Notes: generated from the letters alone by a model not told the origin. A DNA stretch of 64,000 nucleotides from Tsukamurella spumae (GCF_012396015.1 NZ_JAAXOQ010000012.1:1-64000); one strand, 5' to 3'; positions 38,228-47,608 are shown, counted from the first letter of the stretch. Made by a program: numbers and translations.

Positions 38228-39082
38228 TCAGGCTTCCGGGGTCTCGGTGGGCGCCTCGGCCGGAGCCTCGGTAGCCGCGGCCTCGGCAGCGGGGGCCTCG
38301 GCGGCGACGGTGGCCGACTCGAGCAGCTCCTGCTCCCACTCGGCGAGGGGCTCGCCGGCGCCGGCCTCGGGCTTGGCATCGCCGGTGGCGACGCCCGCAC
38401 GGGCCTGCACGCCCTCGGCCACGGCCGAGGCCACGACCTTGGTCAGCAGCGCGGCGGAGCGGATCGCGTCGTCGTTGCCCGGGATCGGGTAGTCGACGAG
38501 GTCGGGATCGCAGTTGGTGTCGAGGATCGCGATGACCGGGATACCCAGCTTGCGGGCCTCGCCCACGGCGATGTGCTCCTTGTTGGTGTCCACGACCCAG
38601 ATGGCCGAGGGGACCTTGGCCATGTCGCGGATGCCGCCGAGGGTGCGCTCGAGCTTGTTCTTCTCACGCGTGAGCATGAGGATTTCCTTCTTGGTGCGAC
38701 CCTCGAAGCCACCGGTCTGCTCCATGGTCTCCAGCTCCTTCATGCGCTGAAGACGCTTGTGGACCGTCTGGAAGTTGGTGAGCATGCCGCCCAGCCAGCG
38801 CTGGTTCACGTAGGGCATGCCGACGCGGGTGGCCTCTTCGGCGATCGACTCCTGGGCCTGCTTCTTGGTACCGACGAAGAGGACGGTGCCACCGTGGGCG
38901 ACGGTCTCCTTGACGAACTCGTAGGCCTTGTCGATGTAGGTCAGCGTCTGCTGCAGATCGATGATGTAGATGCCGTTGCGGTCGGTGAAGATGAAGCGCT
39001 TCATCTTCGGGTTCCACCGACGGGTCTGATGACCGAAGTGCGCGCCGCTGTCCAGCAGCTGCTTCATGGTTACGACAGCCAT
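38228..39082 (-). CDS. rpsB: 30S ribosomal protein S2
   Basis: 284 aa from the ATG at 39082 ([13 protein letters not shown]), preceded by AAAGAGG at good spacing; codons upstream in frame are not part of the family. [28 protein letters not shown] and [14 protein letters not shown] are S2 hallmarks. The last about 45 residues are an Ala/Glu/Pro-rich acidic tail, usual in actinobacteria. First gene of rpsB-tsf. Confidence 0.96.
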   Translation of the reverse strand: MAVVTMKQLLDSGAHFGHQTRRWNPKMKRFIFTDRNGIYIIDLQQTLTYIDKAYEFVKETVAHGGTVLFVGTKKQAQESIAEEATRVGMPYVNQRWLGGMLTNFQTVHKRLQRMKELETMEQTGGFEGRTKKEILMLTREKNKLERTLGGIRDMAKVPSAIWVVDTNKEHIAVGEARKLGIPVIAILDTNCDPDLVDYPIPGNDDAIRSAALLTKVVASAVAEGVQARAGVATGDAKPEAGAGEPLAEWEQELLESATVAAEAPAAEAAATEAPAEAPTETPEA

Positions 39083-39250
39083 GATGCCTCTTTCGTAGTT
39101 GCAGTTGTACACGCCGCGACGACCGGTTCCCGCAGTTCAGCGAGCCGGACGGTGCGCGGTGTCCTGGTGTTCCGCCGCGCTGCACTCCTTCGAGGAAGGA
39201 GACCGCGCTGCACGGCGCGCCGCGAGCGGCGCCTGGGGAACACGCGTAGT

Positions 39251-39310
39251 CACTCCGCCATCTGGACGGAGTGCAAGGGCAAGTGTACGCCGGTCCGCAC
39301 GACCAGCGAA
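39251..39310 (-). promoter_or_regulatory. rpsB promoter and leader hairpin (region 39083-39373)
   Basis: This 291-nt gap between rpsB and a convergently placed tetR gene holds no gene. On the minus strand TTCGCT (39305-39310) and TACACT (39282-39287) are 17 nt apart, a sigma-A-like promoter. Just after the predicted start is a perfect 7-bp hairpin, CACTCCG/CGGAGTG at 39251-39273. The remaining leader of about 190 nt has further stems, including CTCCTT-CGAGG-AAGGAG near 39186-39202 and a GC-rich one near 39220. A structured leader could serve S2 autoregulation; that is inference. Confidence 0.5.
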
Positions 39311-39373
39311 ATCGTCACGGAACCGCAGGTCGACGATGCCGCCCGCGGCCCCGTAGCGCGCCGGCCGTCCGAC

Positions 39374-40012
39374 TCAAGCCTCCGGCCCCGCGAGGCGGGC
39401 CGCCAGCCCGCCGAGGAGGAACCGCACGGCATCGTCGAACCGCTCGTCGGGCGGGCCCCACGCCGTCGGTCCCGCCTGCGCCGCGAGCGGGTAGTCCGCC
39501 GCGCCGATCGCCGCGGCGCGGTGGTCCGGGTCGTACCCGGCCCGCGGCGCACCGTCGGGCCCGAAGACCTCCTGCTCCTCGATGACGAAACCGACGACCA
39601 GGTCGCGGAGCGTGGACATCGCGAGCGCGGCGTCGCGCAGCGCGAATCCGGCGTCGACCAGCATGCGCAGCGGCCGCTCGCGAGCGCGGACGACGTCGAC
39701 GTCGGTGAACCGCGACCCGCTGAACACCCGCGCGCCGTCGGTGTGGGCGCGCAGGACGGACCGCAGCCGCCGCGCACCGTCGAGCAGTTCGGTGCGCCAA
39801 TCGTCGGCCGGCGGCCCGACGGGCAGAGCGCGCCGCATGAGCTCGGTGGCCATCTCGTCGACGAGGTCGCCCTTGGACGAGACGTGCCAGTAGAGCGCGG
39901 GCGCCTTGACCTCGAGCCGATCCGCGATCCGACGCAGCGTGAGGCCCTCGACGCCCACCTCGTCGAGTACGGCCAGTGCCGCAGTGACCACGTCCGCCCG
40001 GTTCAATCCCAC
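39374..40012 (-). CDS. TetR/AcrR-family repressor
   Basis: 212 aa from a GTG at 40012. The N-terminal HTH is DEVGVEGLTLRRIADRLEVK followed by APALYWHVSSKGDLVDEM, typical of TetR. The C-terminal ligand domain is of the TetR_C type (about 75-205). It is divergent from the quinone reductase gene at 40071; two 13-bp palindromes lie between them, the first 9 nt before this start, so the repressor probably controls both itself and the reductase. Confidence 0.9.
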   Translation of the reverse strand: MGLNRADVVTAALAVLDEVGVEGLTLRRIADRLEVKAPALYWHVSSKGDLVDEMATELMRRALPVGPPADDWRTELLDGARRLRSVLRAHTDGARVFSGSRFTDVDVVRARERPLRMLVDAGFALRDAALAMSTLRDLVVGFVIEEQEVFGPDGAPRAGYDPDHRAAAIGAADYPLAAQAGPTAWGPPDERFDDAVRFLLGGLAARLAGPEA

Positions 40013-40021
40013 ACCCCCACC

Positions 40022-40060
40022 TTAACGGTGTTAAGCTCGATTCGAATTTAACGCCGTTAA
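40022..40060. promoter_or_regulatory. Two 13-bp palindromic operators between tetR and quinone reductase
   Basis: TTAACGGTGTTAA (40022-40034) and TTAACGCCGTTAA (40048-40060) share the pattern TTAACrcyGTTAA. Their centres are 26 bp apart, about 2.5 helical turns. The second touches the ribosome binding site AAGGAG of the reductase gene; the first lies 9 nt from the repressor start. Such placement is typical of a TetR operator pair. Confidence 0.75.
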
Positions 40061-40070
40061 GGAGACCGCC

Positions 40071-40976
40071 GTGCACGCCGCCATCGCCACCTACGCCGAC
40101 GCCCCGATCTGGACCGAAACGCCCGAGCCGCCCTCTGGAGAGGGACTCGTCACCGTCACCATGCGGGCCGTCCCGCTGCACAACCTGGCGCGGGGCGTCG
40201 CGGACGGCCGCCACTACTCCTCCCCCGCGAGCCCGGGCTTCGTCATCGGGGTCGACGGGGTGGGTGTCACCGAGGACGGCCGGCGCGTCTACGTCACCGC
40301 CCGCGGTACCGCGGCGCAGACGGTGGCGGTCCCCGAGGCGGCGCTCGTCGAGATCCCGGACGCGCTCGACGACCTGCAGGCCGCCGCCGCGATGAACGCG
40401 GTCATGTCGTCCTGGATGGCGATGACGGTGCGCGCCCGGGTCCGGCCGGGCCAGACGGTGCTCGTCCTGGGCGCGACGGGCGGCTCCGGGCGGCCCGCGG
40501 TGGCCGTCGCCCGGCACCTGGGCGCCCGCGTGATCGCGGCGGGCCGCAACACCGCGGTGCTGGCGGCCGTGGGCGCCGACGCGGTGATCGACCTCGGCGC
40601 CCCCGAGGCGGAGATCGCGGAAGCGCTGCGCCGCGAGAAGATCGACATGGTGGTCGACTACCTGTGGGGCCGCCCGGCGGAGCTGACACTGGCGGCGCTG
40701 CAGAAGCGCGGACCGGCCGAGTTCGTCCAGATCGGCACGATGGCGGGCGCGGAGATCGCGCTGCCCGGCGCGCTCCTGCGGTCGACCGACATCCGGCTGC
40801 TGGGCAGCGGATTCGGCTCGTTCACGATCGCCGAGGTGCTCGCAGCACAGCCGCGGATCCTCGAGGCGGTGGTCGAGCTGGGGATCGAGATCGACGTCAC
40901 CGCCGTGCCCGCGGAGTCCGTCGCCGAGATCTGGCGGGCGGACACCGCGGGTCGGCGGACGGTCCTCACGCTGTAG
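40071..40976 (+). CDS. Zinc-free quinone oxidoreductase-like (MDR) enzyme
   Basis: 301 aa from a GTG 6 nt after AAGGAG. N-terminal GroES-like part with PGFVIGVDGVGVTEDG; the NAD(P)H Rossmann domain has GQTVLVLGATGGSGRPAVAVA. No zinc-binding Cys cluster is present, so it belongs to the quinone reductase branch of medium-chain dehydrogenases. Probably induced by a toxic carbonyl or quinone ligand of the adjacent TetR repressor. It overlaps the end of the convergent symporter gene by 11 nt. Confidence 0.85.
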   Translation: MHAAIATYADAPIWTETPEPPSGEGLVTVTMRAVPLHNLARGVADGRHYSSPASPGFVIGVDGVGVTEDGRRVYVTARGTAAQTVAVPEAALVEIPDALDDLQAAAAMNAVMSSWMAMTVRARVRPGQTVLVLGATGGSGRPAVAVARHLGARVIAAGRNTAVLAAVGADAVIDLGAPEAEIAEALRREKIDMVVDYLWGRPAELTLAALQKRGPAEFVQIGTMAGAEIALPGALLRSTDIRLLGSGFGSFTIAEVLAAQPRILEAVVELGIEIDVTAVPAESVAEIWRADTAGRRTVLTL

Positions 40977-42336
40977 CGGGAACCCGCTCCGCCGCATCGG
41001 AATCGGCGGACTCGTCCGCGTACACGTCCGTGCGCGGAGCGTTGTAGGCGTCGAGGTCGAGGATGCCCTCCTGCTTGGCGACGATGGTCGGGATCAGCGC
41101 CTGGCCGGTGACATTGAGCGCGGTGCGGCCCATGTCGACGATCGGCTCGACGGCGAGCAGCAGGCCCACGCCGGCCAGCGGCAGCCCGAGCGTCGAGAGG
41201 GTCAGCGTCAGCATGACGGTCGCGCCGGTGGTCCCCGCGGTGGCGGCGGAGCCGATCACCGACACGATGACGATGAGCAGGTAGTCGGTGAAACCCAGCG
41301 GCACATGGAAGAACTGCGCCACGAAGATCGCCGCGATCGCGGGGTAGATCGCCGCGCAGCCGTCCATCTTCGTGGTGGCTCCGAGCGGCACCGCGAAGGA
41401 CGCGTACTCGCGCGGGACGCCCAGGTTCCTCTCGGTGACCCGCTCCGTGACGGGCAGCGTGCCGATCGAGCTGCGCGAGACGAAGCCGAGCTGCGCGGCC
41501 GGCCAGACGCCGCTGAAGAACTGCTTCACCGAGAGCCCGTGCGCCTTGACGATCAGCGGGTACACGACGAAGCCGACGATGAACAGGCCCAGGTAGATCG
41601 CACCGGTGAACACGCCGAGCGAGCCGATCGCGTCCCAGCCGTAGGTCGCGACCGCGGTGCCGATGAGCGCGGCGGTGCCGATCGGCGCGAGCCTGATGAT
41701 CCACCACAGCACCTTCTGGATGATCGCCAGCAGCGAGGCGTTGAAGGTGATGAAGGGCGCGGCCTTCTCGCCCACCTTGAGCGCGGCGATGCCGATCGCC
41801 GCGGCGACGACGAGCACCTGCAGCACGTTGAAGCTGAGCGAGACGGAACCGTCGGAGGCCTTGGCCTGCAGGCCGAGGAAGTTGGACGGGACCAGGCCCG
41901 TCAGGAAGGCCCACCAGGACCCGGTGCTCGACGGTGCCTTCCCCGCGCCCGTCACGGTGGTGTGCGTGCCGGGCTGCAGCACCAGTCCGAGGATGATGCC
42001 GATGATCACGGAGATGAACGCGGTGATGGCGAACCACAGCAGCGTCTTGCCCGCGAGCCGCGCCGCGTTCGTCACGTTGCGCAGGTTCGCGATCGACGCG
42101 ATCACGGCGGTCACGACGAGCGGCACGACCGCCACCGTGAGCAGCTTGACGTAGCTGGAACCGATGGTCTTGAGCGTGCCGATCAGCCAGTTGACGTTGC
42201 CGTCGGCGGCCGGCGCCATGCTGCGGGCGAGCAGGCCCAGGAGCACGCCGGCGATCAGGCCGACGACGATCTGGAAGCCGAAGTTCTTCAGCAGTGCGGG
42301 GACCCGCGAGGGGGACGCGGACGTGGTGGTGGACAT
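40966..42336 (-). CDS. Dicarboxylate/amino acid:cation symporter (DAACS family)
   Basis: 456-aa Na+- or H+-coupled membrane carrier of the GltP/DctA family, from the ATG at 42336 (MSTTTSASPSR). FQIVVGLIAGVLLGLLA is TM1. The serine-rich re-entrant loop shows VSRSSIGTLPVTERV. PLGATTKMDGCAAIYPAIAA and EPIVDMGRTALNVTGQ carry the cation- and substrate-binding residues (Asp, Arg, Asn in DMGRTALN). A Gly/Thr-rich extracellular loop near residues 120-160 is longer than usual. A tail of about 40 polar residues ends it. Glutamate/aspartate or C4-dicarboxylates are likely substrates. Confidence 0.92.
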   Translation of the reverse strand: MSTTTSASPSRVPALLKNFGFQIVVGLIAGVLLGLLARSMAPAADGNVNWLIGTLKTIGSSYVKLLTVAVVPLVVTAVIASIANLRNVTNAARLAGKTLLWFAITAFISVIIGIILGLVLQPGTHTTVTGAGKAPSSTGSWWAFLTGLVPSNFLGLQAKASDGSVSLSFNVLQVLVVAAAIGIAALKVGEKAAPFITFNASLLAIIQKVLWWIIRLAPIGTAALIGTAVATYGWDAIGSLGVFTGAIYLGLFIVGFVVYPLIVKAHGLSVKQFFSGVWPAAQLGFVSRSSIGTLPVTERVTERNLGVPREYASFAVPLGATTKMDGCAAIYPAIAAIFVAQFFHVPLGFTDYLLIVIVSVIGSAATAGTTGATVMLTLTLSTLGLPLAGVGLLLAVEPIVDMGRTALNVTGQALIPTIVAKQEGILDLDAYNAPRTDVYADESADSDAAERVPATA

Positions 42337-42473
42337 GAACAGCGCCAACGCCGTTCGACGGTGCCGTGTTCCCCTGGAATCATCGTGAGCGCAATACTCG
42401 CACTGCGCCCCGAGCCGGGCGTAGTCACAGCCCGGATTTCGCAGGCGGCGCGCACCTGCGGTTGGATCGACCC

Positions 42474-43685
42474 GTGTCGGAATCCTCCTCCCGGGCACAG
42501 CGGGGAAACCTCCGGCTGGCCCTGATCCTGGGCTCGCTGTCGGCGTTCGGTCCCATCACGACCGACCTCTACCTGCCCGCCCTCCCCGCCGCGGCCGCCG
42601 ACCTGCACGCCTCGCAGCCCGCCATTCAGGCCACCCTCACGTCCTGCCTCATCGGCCTCGCCGTCGGGCAGGTGGTCGTGGGCCCGCTGTCGGATTCGAT
42701 CGGGCGGCGCCGGCCGATGGTGATCGGGATGGCGCTGTTCGTCGTCAGCTCGCTGCTGTGCGCCGTGGCACCGTCGGTGTACCTGCTGGACGTGGCGCGC
42801 CTGTTCCAGGGCCTGGCGGGCGCCGCGGGAATCGTGCTCAGCCTGGCGATCGTCCGGGACCTGTTCGACTGTGTCGCCGCCGCCCGGATGATCGCGGCCC
42901 TCATGGCGGTGGGCGGCGTCGCGCCGATCATCGCGCCGCTCGCCGGATCACAGTTGCTGCGCGTCACCGACTGGCGCGGCCTGTTCGGGGTGCTCGCAGC
43001 GCTCGGCGTCGCGCTGCTCGCGATCGCCGTGGCGAAGGTGCCGGAGAGCCTGCCGACGGCGGACCGTCGACCGGTGGGCTGGGGTTCCGTGGCGAAGGGT
43101 TTCGCCTCGCTCGCACGCGACCGCCGCTTCGTCGCGCTGACCCTGTCCGGCGGACTCGGGTTCGCGGCGATGTTCGCCTACATCTCCACCTCGGCGTTCA
43201 TCTTCCAGAGCCACTACGGGTACTCGGAGTCCCAGTTCAGCGTGGTGTTCGCGGTGAACGCTCTGGGCCTGCTCGCCACCAACCTGGTCGCCGGACGGTT
43301 GGTCGGGCGGGTCCCGGTGTCCACGCTCGCGCGGATCGGGTTGGCGGGCATGGTGGTGGGCGCCGTCGCCTCGCTCGTCACCCTCGCGATCGGGCAGCCG
43401 CCGCTGGTGATCGCGTCGTTGTTCGTGACGGTCGCGAGCCTGGGCCTGGTGATGCCGACGGTGGCCGCGCTCGCGCTCGACGACCACGGCTCGCTCGCCG
43501 GCAGCGCGTCCGCCGTGATCGGCGCGGCGCGCATGATGCTCGGTGGCATCGCGGCACTGTTCGCCGGGATCGGCGGGAACCCCGTGGTCCTGGGCGCGGT
43601 GATGGTGCTGTGCGCGGTGGGTGCCGCGGCGACCTTCGTCTGGCCGAGCGATCGGCCACCGCCGGACGGTAGCGTGGGCTCATGA
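42474..43685 (+). CDS. Bcr/CflA-type MFS drug exporter
   Basis: 403 aa from the GTG at 42474 (VSESSSRAQRG); no strong ribosome binding site is seen, so it may be leaderless. About 12 TM segments. FGPITTDLYLPALPAAAADL and VGPLSDSIGRRRPMVIGM (motif A) are typical of Bcr/CflA, as is the GLAGAAGIVLSLAIVRDLF stretch. Proton-coupled efflux of drugs such as bicyclomycin or chloramphenicol in relatives. Its stop overlaps the M48 start (ATGA), coupling the two genes. Confidence 0.88.
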   Translation: MSESSSRAQRGNLRLALILGSLSAFGPITTDLYLPALPAAAADLHASQPAIQATLTSCLIGLAVGQVVVGPLSDSIGRRRPMVIGMALFVVSSLLCAVAPSVYLLDVARLFQGLAGAAGIVLSLAIVRDLFDCVAAARMIAALMAVGGVAPIIAPLAGSQLLRVTDWRGLFGVLAALGVALLAIAVAKVPESLPTADRRPVGWGSVAKGFASLARDRRFVALTLSGGLGFAAMFAYISTSAFIFQSHYGYSESQFSVVFAVNALGLLATNLVAGRLVGRVPVSTLARIGLAGMVVGAVASLVTLAIGQPPLVIASLFVTVASLGLVMPTVAALALDDHGSLAGSASAVIGAARMMLGGIAALFAGIGGNPVVLGAVMVLCAVGAAATFVWPSDRPPPDGSVGS

Positions 43686-44749
43686 CCGATTCGGTGTCTC
43701 GAACCTACCGCTCACTACCGGGAATCAGCACGCGCGCGTGGGAGCACCCCGCGGACCGCGCCGCCCTCGTCGCGCTGCGCAACCTCAAGGGCTTCGACAC
43801 GGTCCTCAAGGCCATCTCCTCGCTGCTGCGCGAGCGCCAGCACCGGCTGCTCTTCCTGGCCTCCGGCGTCCGGGTGGACGACCGCCAGTTCCCGCACCTG
43901 AACGACCTGCTCGCCGACTGCGTGCGCGTGCTGGACGCCTCGTCGACCCCCGAGCTGTACGTGGTGCAGGATCCGACGGCGAACGCCATGACCATCGGCA
44001 TGGACCGGCCCTTCATCGTGATCAACACCGGCCTGCTCGAACTGCTCGACGAGGAGGAACAGCGGTTCGTCGTGGGCCACGAGCTCGGCCACGCGCTGTC
44101 CGGGCACGCGGTGTACCGCACGATGCTCATGCACCTGCTCCGACTGGCGGGCAGCTTCGGGTGGGTACCGATCGGCGGCTGGGCACTGCGCGCGATCGTC
44201 GCGGCGCTCATGGAGTGGCAGCGCAAGTCCGAGCTGTCCGGCGACCGGGCAGGCCTGCTCTGCGTGCAGGACCCCGATGTCGCGATGCGCGTGCACATGA
44301 AGACGGCGGGCGGCACCAAGGTCTCCGAGATGGACACGCAGCGCTTCCTCGCCCAGGCGGCCGAGTACGAGCGGACCGGCGACCTGCGCGACGGCGTGCT
44401 CAAGCTGCTCAATCTGGAACTGCAGTCGCACCCGTTCTCGGTGTTGCGCGCCGCGGACCTGAACCGGTGGGTCGAGCGCGGCGACTACGGGCGGATCGTG
44501 AGCGGCGAGTACCCGCAGCGAGTGGACGACGACAAGGCCAGCGCCGCAGAGGAATTCCGCACCGCGGCCCGCGGCTACAAGGAGGGCTTCGACGCCTCCG
44601 CCGACCCGCTGATCACCACGCTGCGCGACTTCGGTTCGTCCGCCGTGAACACCGTCGGGCAGGGCGTCACGGATGTCGCCACCGGCATGGGACGCAAGAT
44701 CGACGAGTGGCGTCGCAACTCCCAGCGCAAGCAGGACGAGGGCGAGTAG
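43682..44749 (+). CDS. M48-family zinc metallopeptidase
   Basis: 355 aa. The zinc motif is H133-E-L-G-H137 in FVVGHELGHALSGHAV; the third ligand is probably Glu in EWQRKSELSGDRAGLL, where SELSGDRAG is the family's ExxxD block. The protein lacks the N-terminal TM helices of HtpX; one hydrophobic stretch after the active site (LRLAGSFGWVPIGGWALRAIV) could associate with membrane. It resembles cytosolic M48 proteins of actinobacteria. Coupled to the upstream MFS gene by ATGA. Role unknown; membrane protein quality control is a guess. Confidence 0.88.
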   Translation: MTDSVSRTYRSLPGISTRAWEHPADRAALVALRNLKGFDTVLKAISSLLRERQHRLLFLASGVRVDDRQFPHLNDLLADCVRVLDASSTPELYVVQDPTANAMTIGMDRPFIVINTGLLELLDEEEQRFVVGHELGHALSGHAVYRTMLMHLLRLAGSFGWVPIGGWALRAIVAALMEWQRKSELSGDRAGLLCVQDPDVAMRVHMKTAGGTKVSEMDTQRFLAQAAEYERTGDLRDGVLKLLNLELQSHPFSVLRAADLNRWVERGDYGRIVSGEYPQRVDDDKASAAEEFRTAARGYKEGFDASADPLITTLRDFGSSAVNTVGQGVTDVATGMGRKIDEWRRNSQRKQDEGE

Positions 44750-44752
44750 GAA

Positions 44753-45310
44753 TCAGCCGAGCGGCTCCAGCGCGTCGAGATCGATCGACAGGTCGCAGGG
44801 CACCGACGTTGTGAAGGTGCCGCGCTCGGTCCGGCCGCGGTAGGCACCGCCCTCCAGCGTCAGGATCTCCGCGGACGGGCCGGCGTCGAGGTCGACGATC
44901 CAATAGGCGTCGATTCCGGCACGCTCGTACTCCTCCCGCTTGGTCACCTGATCGGTGCGCCGAGTGCCCGGCGACAGGATCTCGATCGCGAGACGCACCT
45001 GATCCGCCGGTAGCGGCTGCGCCGCGGGCAGATCGAACACCACGACGTCCGGAACCCGCACGGTGGCGTGCGGACCGGCGCCGACAAGCACATCGAATTC
45101 CACCAGGCACACACGCGGCCGATCGATCTGGCGCTGGATCTGCAGACACAGCTGAATCATCGCCGACGAATGATCCGGTCTCGGCCTCGGAGACACCTGC
45201 ACGACCCCCTGTACCAGCTCGTACCGGGCCGCGGTGTCCTCCCCCAAGGCGCACCACTGGTCCAACGACATCGTCTCAAGATGCTGCGGGGCCGCGGTCA
45301 TGGCCCACAT
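44753..45310 (-). CDS. Uma2-family (DUF820) putative nuclease
   Basis: 185 aa from the ATG at 45310, with CGGGAG 5 nt upstream; an ATG three codons later is possible. PD-(D/E)xK-type core: RYELVQGVVQVSPRPRPDHS, VRVPDVVVFDLP (Asp) and VRLAIEILSPGTRRTDQVTKREEYERAG (Glu, Lys). These proteins are widespread in actinobacteria and cyanobacteria, often in many copies, without a settled role. Convergent with the M48 gene, stops 4 nt apart. Confidence 0.85.
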   Translation of the reverse strand: MWAMTAAPQHLETMSLDQWCALGEDTAARYELVQGVVQVSPRPRPDHSSAMIQLCLQIQRQIDRPRVCLVEFDVLVGAGPHATVRVPDVVVFDLPAAQPLPADQVRLAIEILSPGTRRTDQVTKREEYERAGIDAYWIVDLDAGPSAEILTLEGGAYRGRTERGTFTTSVPCDLSIDLDALEPLG

Positions 45311-45441
45311 GGTACTCCCGCAATCCTCCGGACCGCAGTCCGAAAGCCTCCTCCGGCACGCCCCTGTGGATAGCCGGATCTCCTCCACAGGCAGGCACTT
45401 CCGGCCCGATTCCCGACGGTGCCGTGCGGCATCGTCGGGGC

Positions 45442-45951
45442 ATGCGCACCGTCACCCGAGCCTCCTCCGTCGCCGCCCTCACGGTCCTGCTCGCGGGCGC
45501 ACCGTCGGCGATGGCGCGCGACTACGACTGGCCCCTGGACCCGAGGCCCTCGGTCGCGCGGCCCTTCGCCAATCCCCACAAGCGCTGGCAGCCCGGGCAC
45601 CGCGGGGCCGACCTCGCCGCGGTCCCGGGACAGGCGGTGTACGCCGCGGGCGCGGGCAGGGTGAACCACGTCGGACGCGTCGACGATCGGGTCGTCGTCT
45701 CGGTGCTGCACCCGAACGGGATGCTCACCACCTACGAGCCGATCGACGCACCGCTCGTGCGGGAGGGCGACGAGGTCGGCACGGGTACCGCGCTCGGCCG
45801 CGTCGCCGCGGGCCACGAGGGGTGCCCGGCGAGCGCCTGCCTGCACTGGGGACTGCGCCGGGGGTCCGGCCACGCCGCCGAGTACTTCAACCCGCTGCTG
45901 CTCGTCGGAGCCGCCCCCGTGCGACTGCTCCCCGACGCGGGCGGCACCTGA
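45442..45951 (+). CDS. Secreted M23-family (LytM-like) peptidase
   Basis: 169 aa from the ATG at 45442. Signal peptide about residues 1-25 (VAALTVLLAGAPSAMA). The LytM fold has H53-x3-D57 in PGHRGADLAAVPG as zinc ligands. The C-terminal motif reads SACLHWGLRR, with Cys133 where most M23 enzymes have the first His of H-x-H; His135 is kept. I recall CLHWG in the M. tuberculosis neighbour Rv2891, so it may be a lineage feature. Acts on peptidoglycan cross-links or as a non-catalytic activator. Confidence 0.85.
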   Translation: MRTVTRASSVAALTVLLAGAPSAMARDYDWPLDPRPSVARPFANPHKRWQPGHRGADLAAVPGQAVYAAGAGRVNHVGRVDDRVVVSVLHPNGMLTTYEPIDAPLVREGDEVGTGTALGRVAAGHEGCPASACLHWGLRRGSGHAAEYFNPLLLVGAAPVRLLPDAGGT

Positions 45952-46030
45952 TGGCGCCGAACGACGCCGCCCCGGAGCGCGCGGAAAGCCAAACCCGACG
46001 CGGACGGGGCGGGAGTGCGACGATGGTCCG

Positions 46031-47605
46031 GTGACGGACGAACAAACCCCCGACAGCACACCGTCGGACACGGGCGAGGGTGACGCGAACGCAGAACGAC
46101 TGAAGGAGGCGCAAACCATCGCCTACCCGAGCGGATCGACGCGCCGCTCCCGCAAGACCTCGCAGGACGACCCGACCCTGGTCGTTCTGTTCGGCGCCAC
46201 CGGCGACCTGTCGCGGCGAAAGCTGCTGTGCGGCCTGGGCTACCTCGCGGTGTCCGGGCTCGCGCCGGACATGCGGGTGATCGGCACCAGCCTCGACGAC
46301 ATGACGGACGAGCAGTTCCGCATCTTCGCGAAGAAGGCGATCGACGAACTCGGCAACCGCAAGCTCACCGACGCGCAGTGGGCGTTGTTCGCACCCAAGC
46401 TGTCCTACGTGAACACCTCCGCCGGGCCCGAGGCGCTGGCCGCGAAGGTGGCGGAGGAGGAGAAGATCCTCGCCGACGCCGACGAGCACGGCGATCCCGG
46501 TCGGGTGCGCCGCCTCTACTACCTCAGCGTGCCGCCGAAGGCGGCCACGAAGGTGATCGCGACCCTCAACGAGGCAGGCCTCGTGGACCGTTCGCGCGTG
46601 GTCATGGAGAAGCCCTTCGGCGAGGACCTGGAGTCCGCCCTGGCCCTCAACGACGAGGTGCACAAGACCTTCCGGGAGAAGCAGATCTTCCGGATCGACC
46701 ACTTCCTCGGCAAGGAGCCGGCGCAGAACATCCTCGCGTTCCGGTTCGCCAACGGCCTGTTCGAGCCGATCTGGAACCGCAACTTCATCGATCACATCCA
46801 GATCGACATCCCCGAGTCGCTGGGCCTCGACGCGCGCGCCGCGTTCTACGAGCCCACCGGCGCGTACAAGGACATGGTGGTCACGCACCTGTTCCAGGTC
46901 ATGGCCTTCGTCGCGATGGAGCCGCCCACGGCGCTCGAGCCGCGCGCGATCTCCGAGGAGAAGAACAAGGTCTTCCGTTCGCTGGAGCCCATCCGCCCCG
47001 AGGACGTGATCCGCGGGCAGTACGCCGGGTACCGGCAGGAGGACGGAGTCGACCCGGAATCGGACACCGAGACCTTCATCGCGCTCAAGGCGCGGATCGA
47101 CAACTGGCGCTGGGCCGGCGTGCCCTTCTACCTGCGCACCGGCAAGAAGCTCGCGCAGGGCATGCGGATCATCTCGATCGCCTTCAAGGAGGCGCCGAAG
47201 TCGATGTTCCCGGCCGGATCGGGCATCGGCCAGCAGGGTCCGGACCACCTGACCTTCGACCTCGCCGACGAGTCCAAGGTGTCGCTGTCGTTCTACGGCA
47301 AGCGCCCCGGACCGGGCATGCGCCTGTCGAAGCTGTCGATGCAGTTCTCCACCGAGGAGACCGAGCAGGCCGACGACGTGCTCGAGGCGTACGAGCGGCT
47401 CATCCTCGACGCGATCAACGGCGACCACACCCTGTTCACCACCGCCGAGGGCATCGAATCACTCTGGGAGCGGTCGATTCCGCTGCTCGACGACCCGCCG
47501 CCCGTCCGGCAGTACGAGCCCGGCTCGTGGGGGCCGAACTCGATCCACCAGCTCATCGCCCCGAACGCCTGGCGCCTGCCCTTCGAGCGCAACTGGCGCG
47601 AGTAG
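46031..47605 (+). CDS. zwf: Glucose-6-phosphate 1-dehydrogenase
   Basis: First enzyme of the oxidative pentose phosphate pathway, making NADPH; 524 aa from a GTG at 46031. LVVLFGATGDLSRRKLL is the cofactor loop. The active-site signature is RIDHFLGKEPAQN. GAYKDMVVTHLFQVMAFVAME follows. A polar N-terminal extension of about 45 residues is normal for actinobacteria. It stands alone, not in the usual tkt-tal-zwf-opcA operon, so it may be a second copy; that operon is not in this window. Convergent with xerC. Confidence 0.95.
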   Translation: MTDEQTPDSTPSDTGEGDANAERLKEAQTIAYPSGSTRRSRKTSQDDPTLVVLFGATGDLSRRKLLCGLGYLAVSGLAPDMRVIGTSLDDMTDEQFRIFAKKAIDELGNRKLTDAQWALFAPKLSYVNTSAGPEALAAKVAEEEKILADADEHGDPGRVRRLYYLSVPPKAATKVIATLNEAGLVDRSRVVMEKPFGEDLESALALNDEVHKTFREKQIFRIDHFLGKEPAQNILAFRFANGLFEPIWNRNFIDHIQIDIPESLGLDARAAFYEPTGAYKDMVVTHLFQVMAFVAMEPPTALEPRAISEEKNKVFRSLEPIRPEDVIRGQYAGYRQEDGVDPESDTETFIALKARIDNWRWAGVPFYLRTGKKLAQGMRIISIAFKEAPKSMFPAGSGIGQQGPDHLTFDLADESKVSLSFYGKRPGPGMRLSKLSMQFSTEETEQADDVLEAYERLILDAINGDHTLFTTAEGIESLWERSIPLLDDPPPVRQYEPGSWGPNSIHQLIAPNAWRLPFERNWRE

Positions 47606-47608
47606 GAC

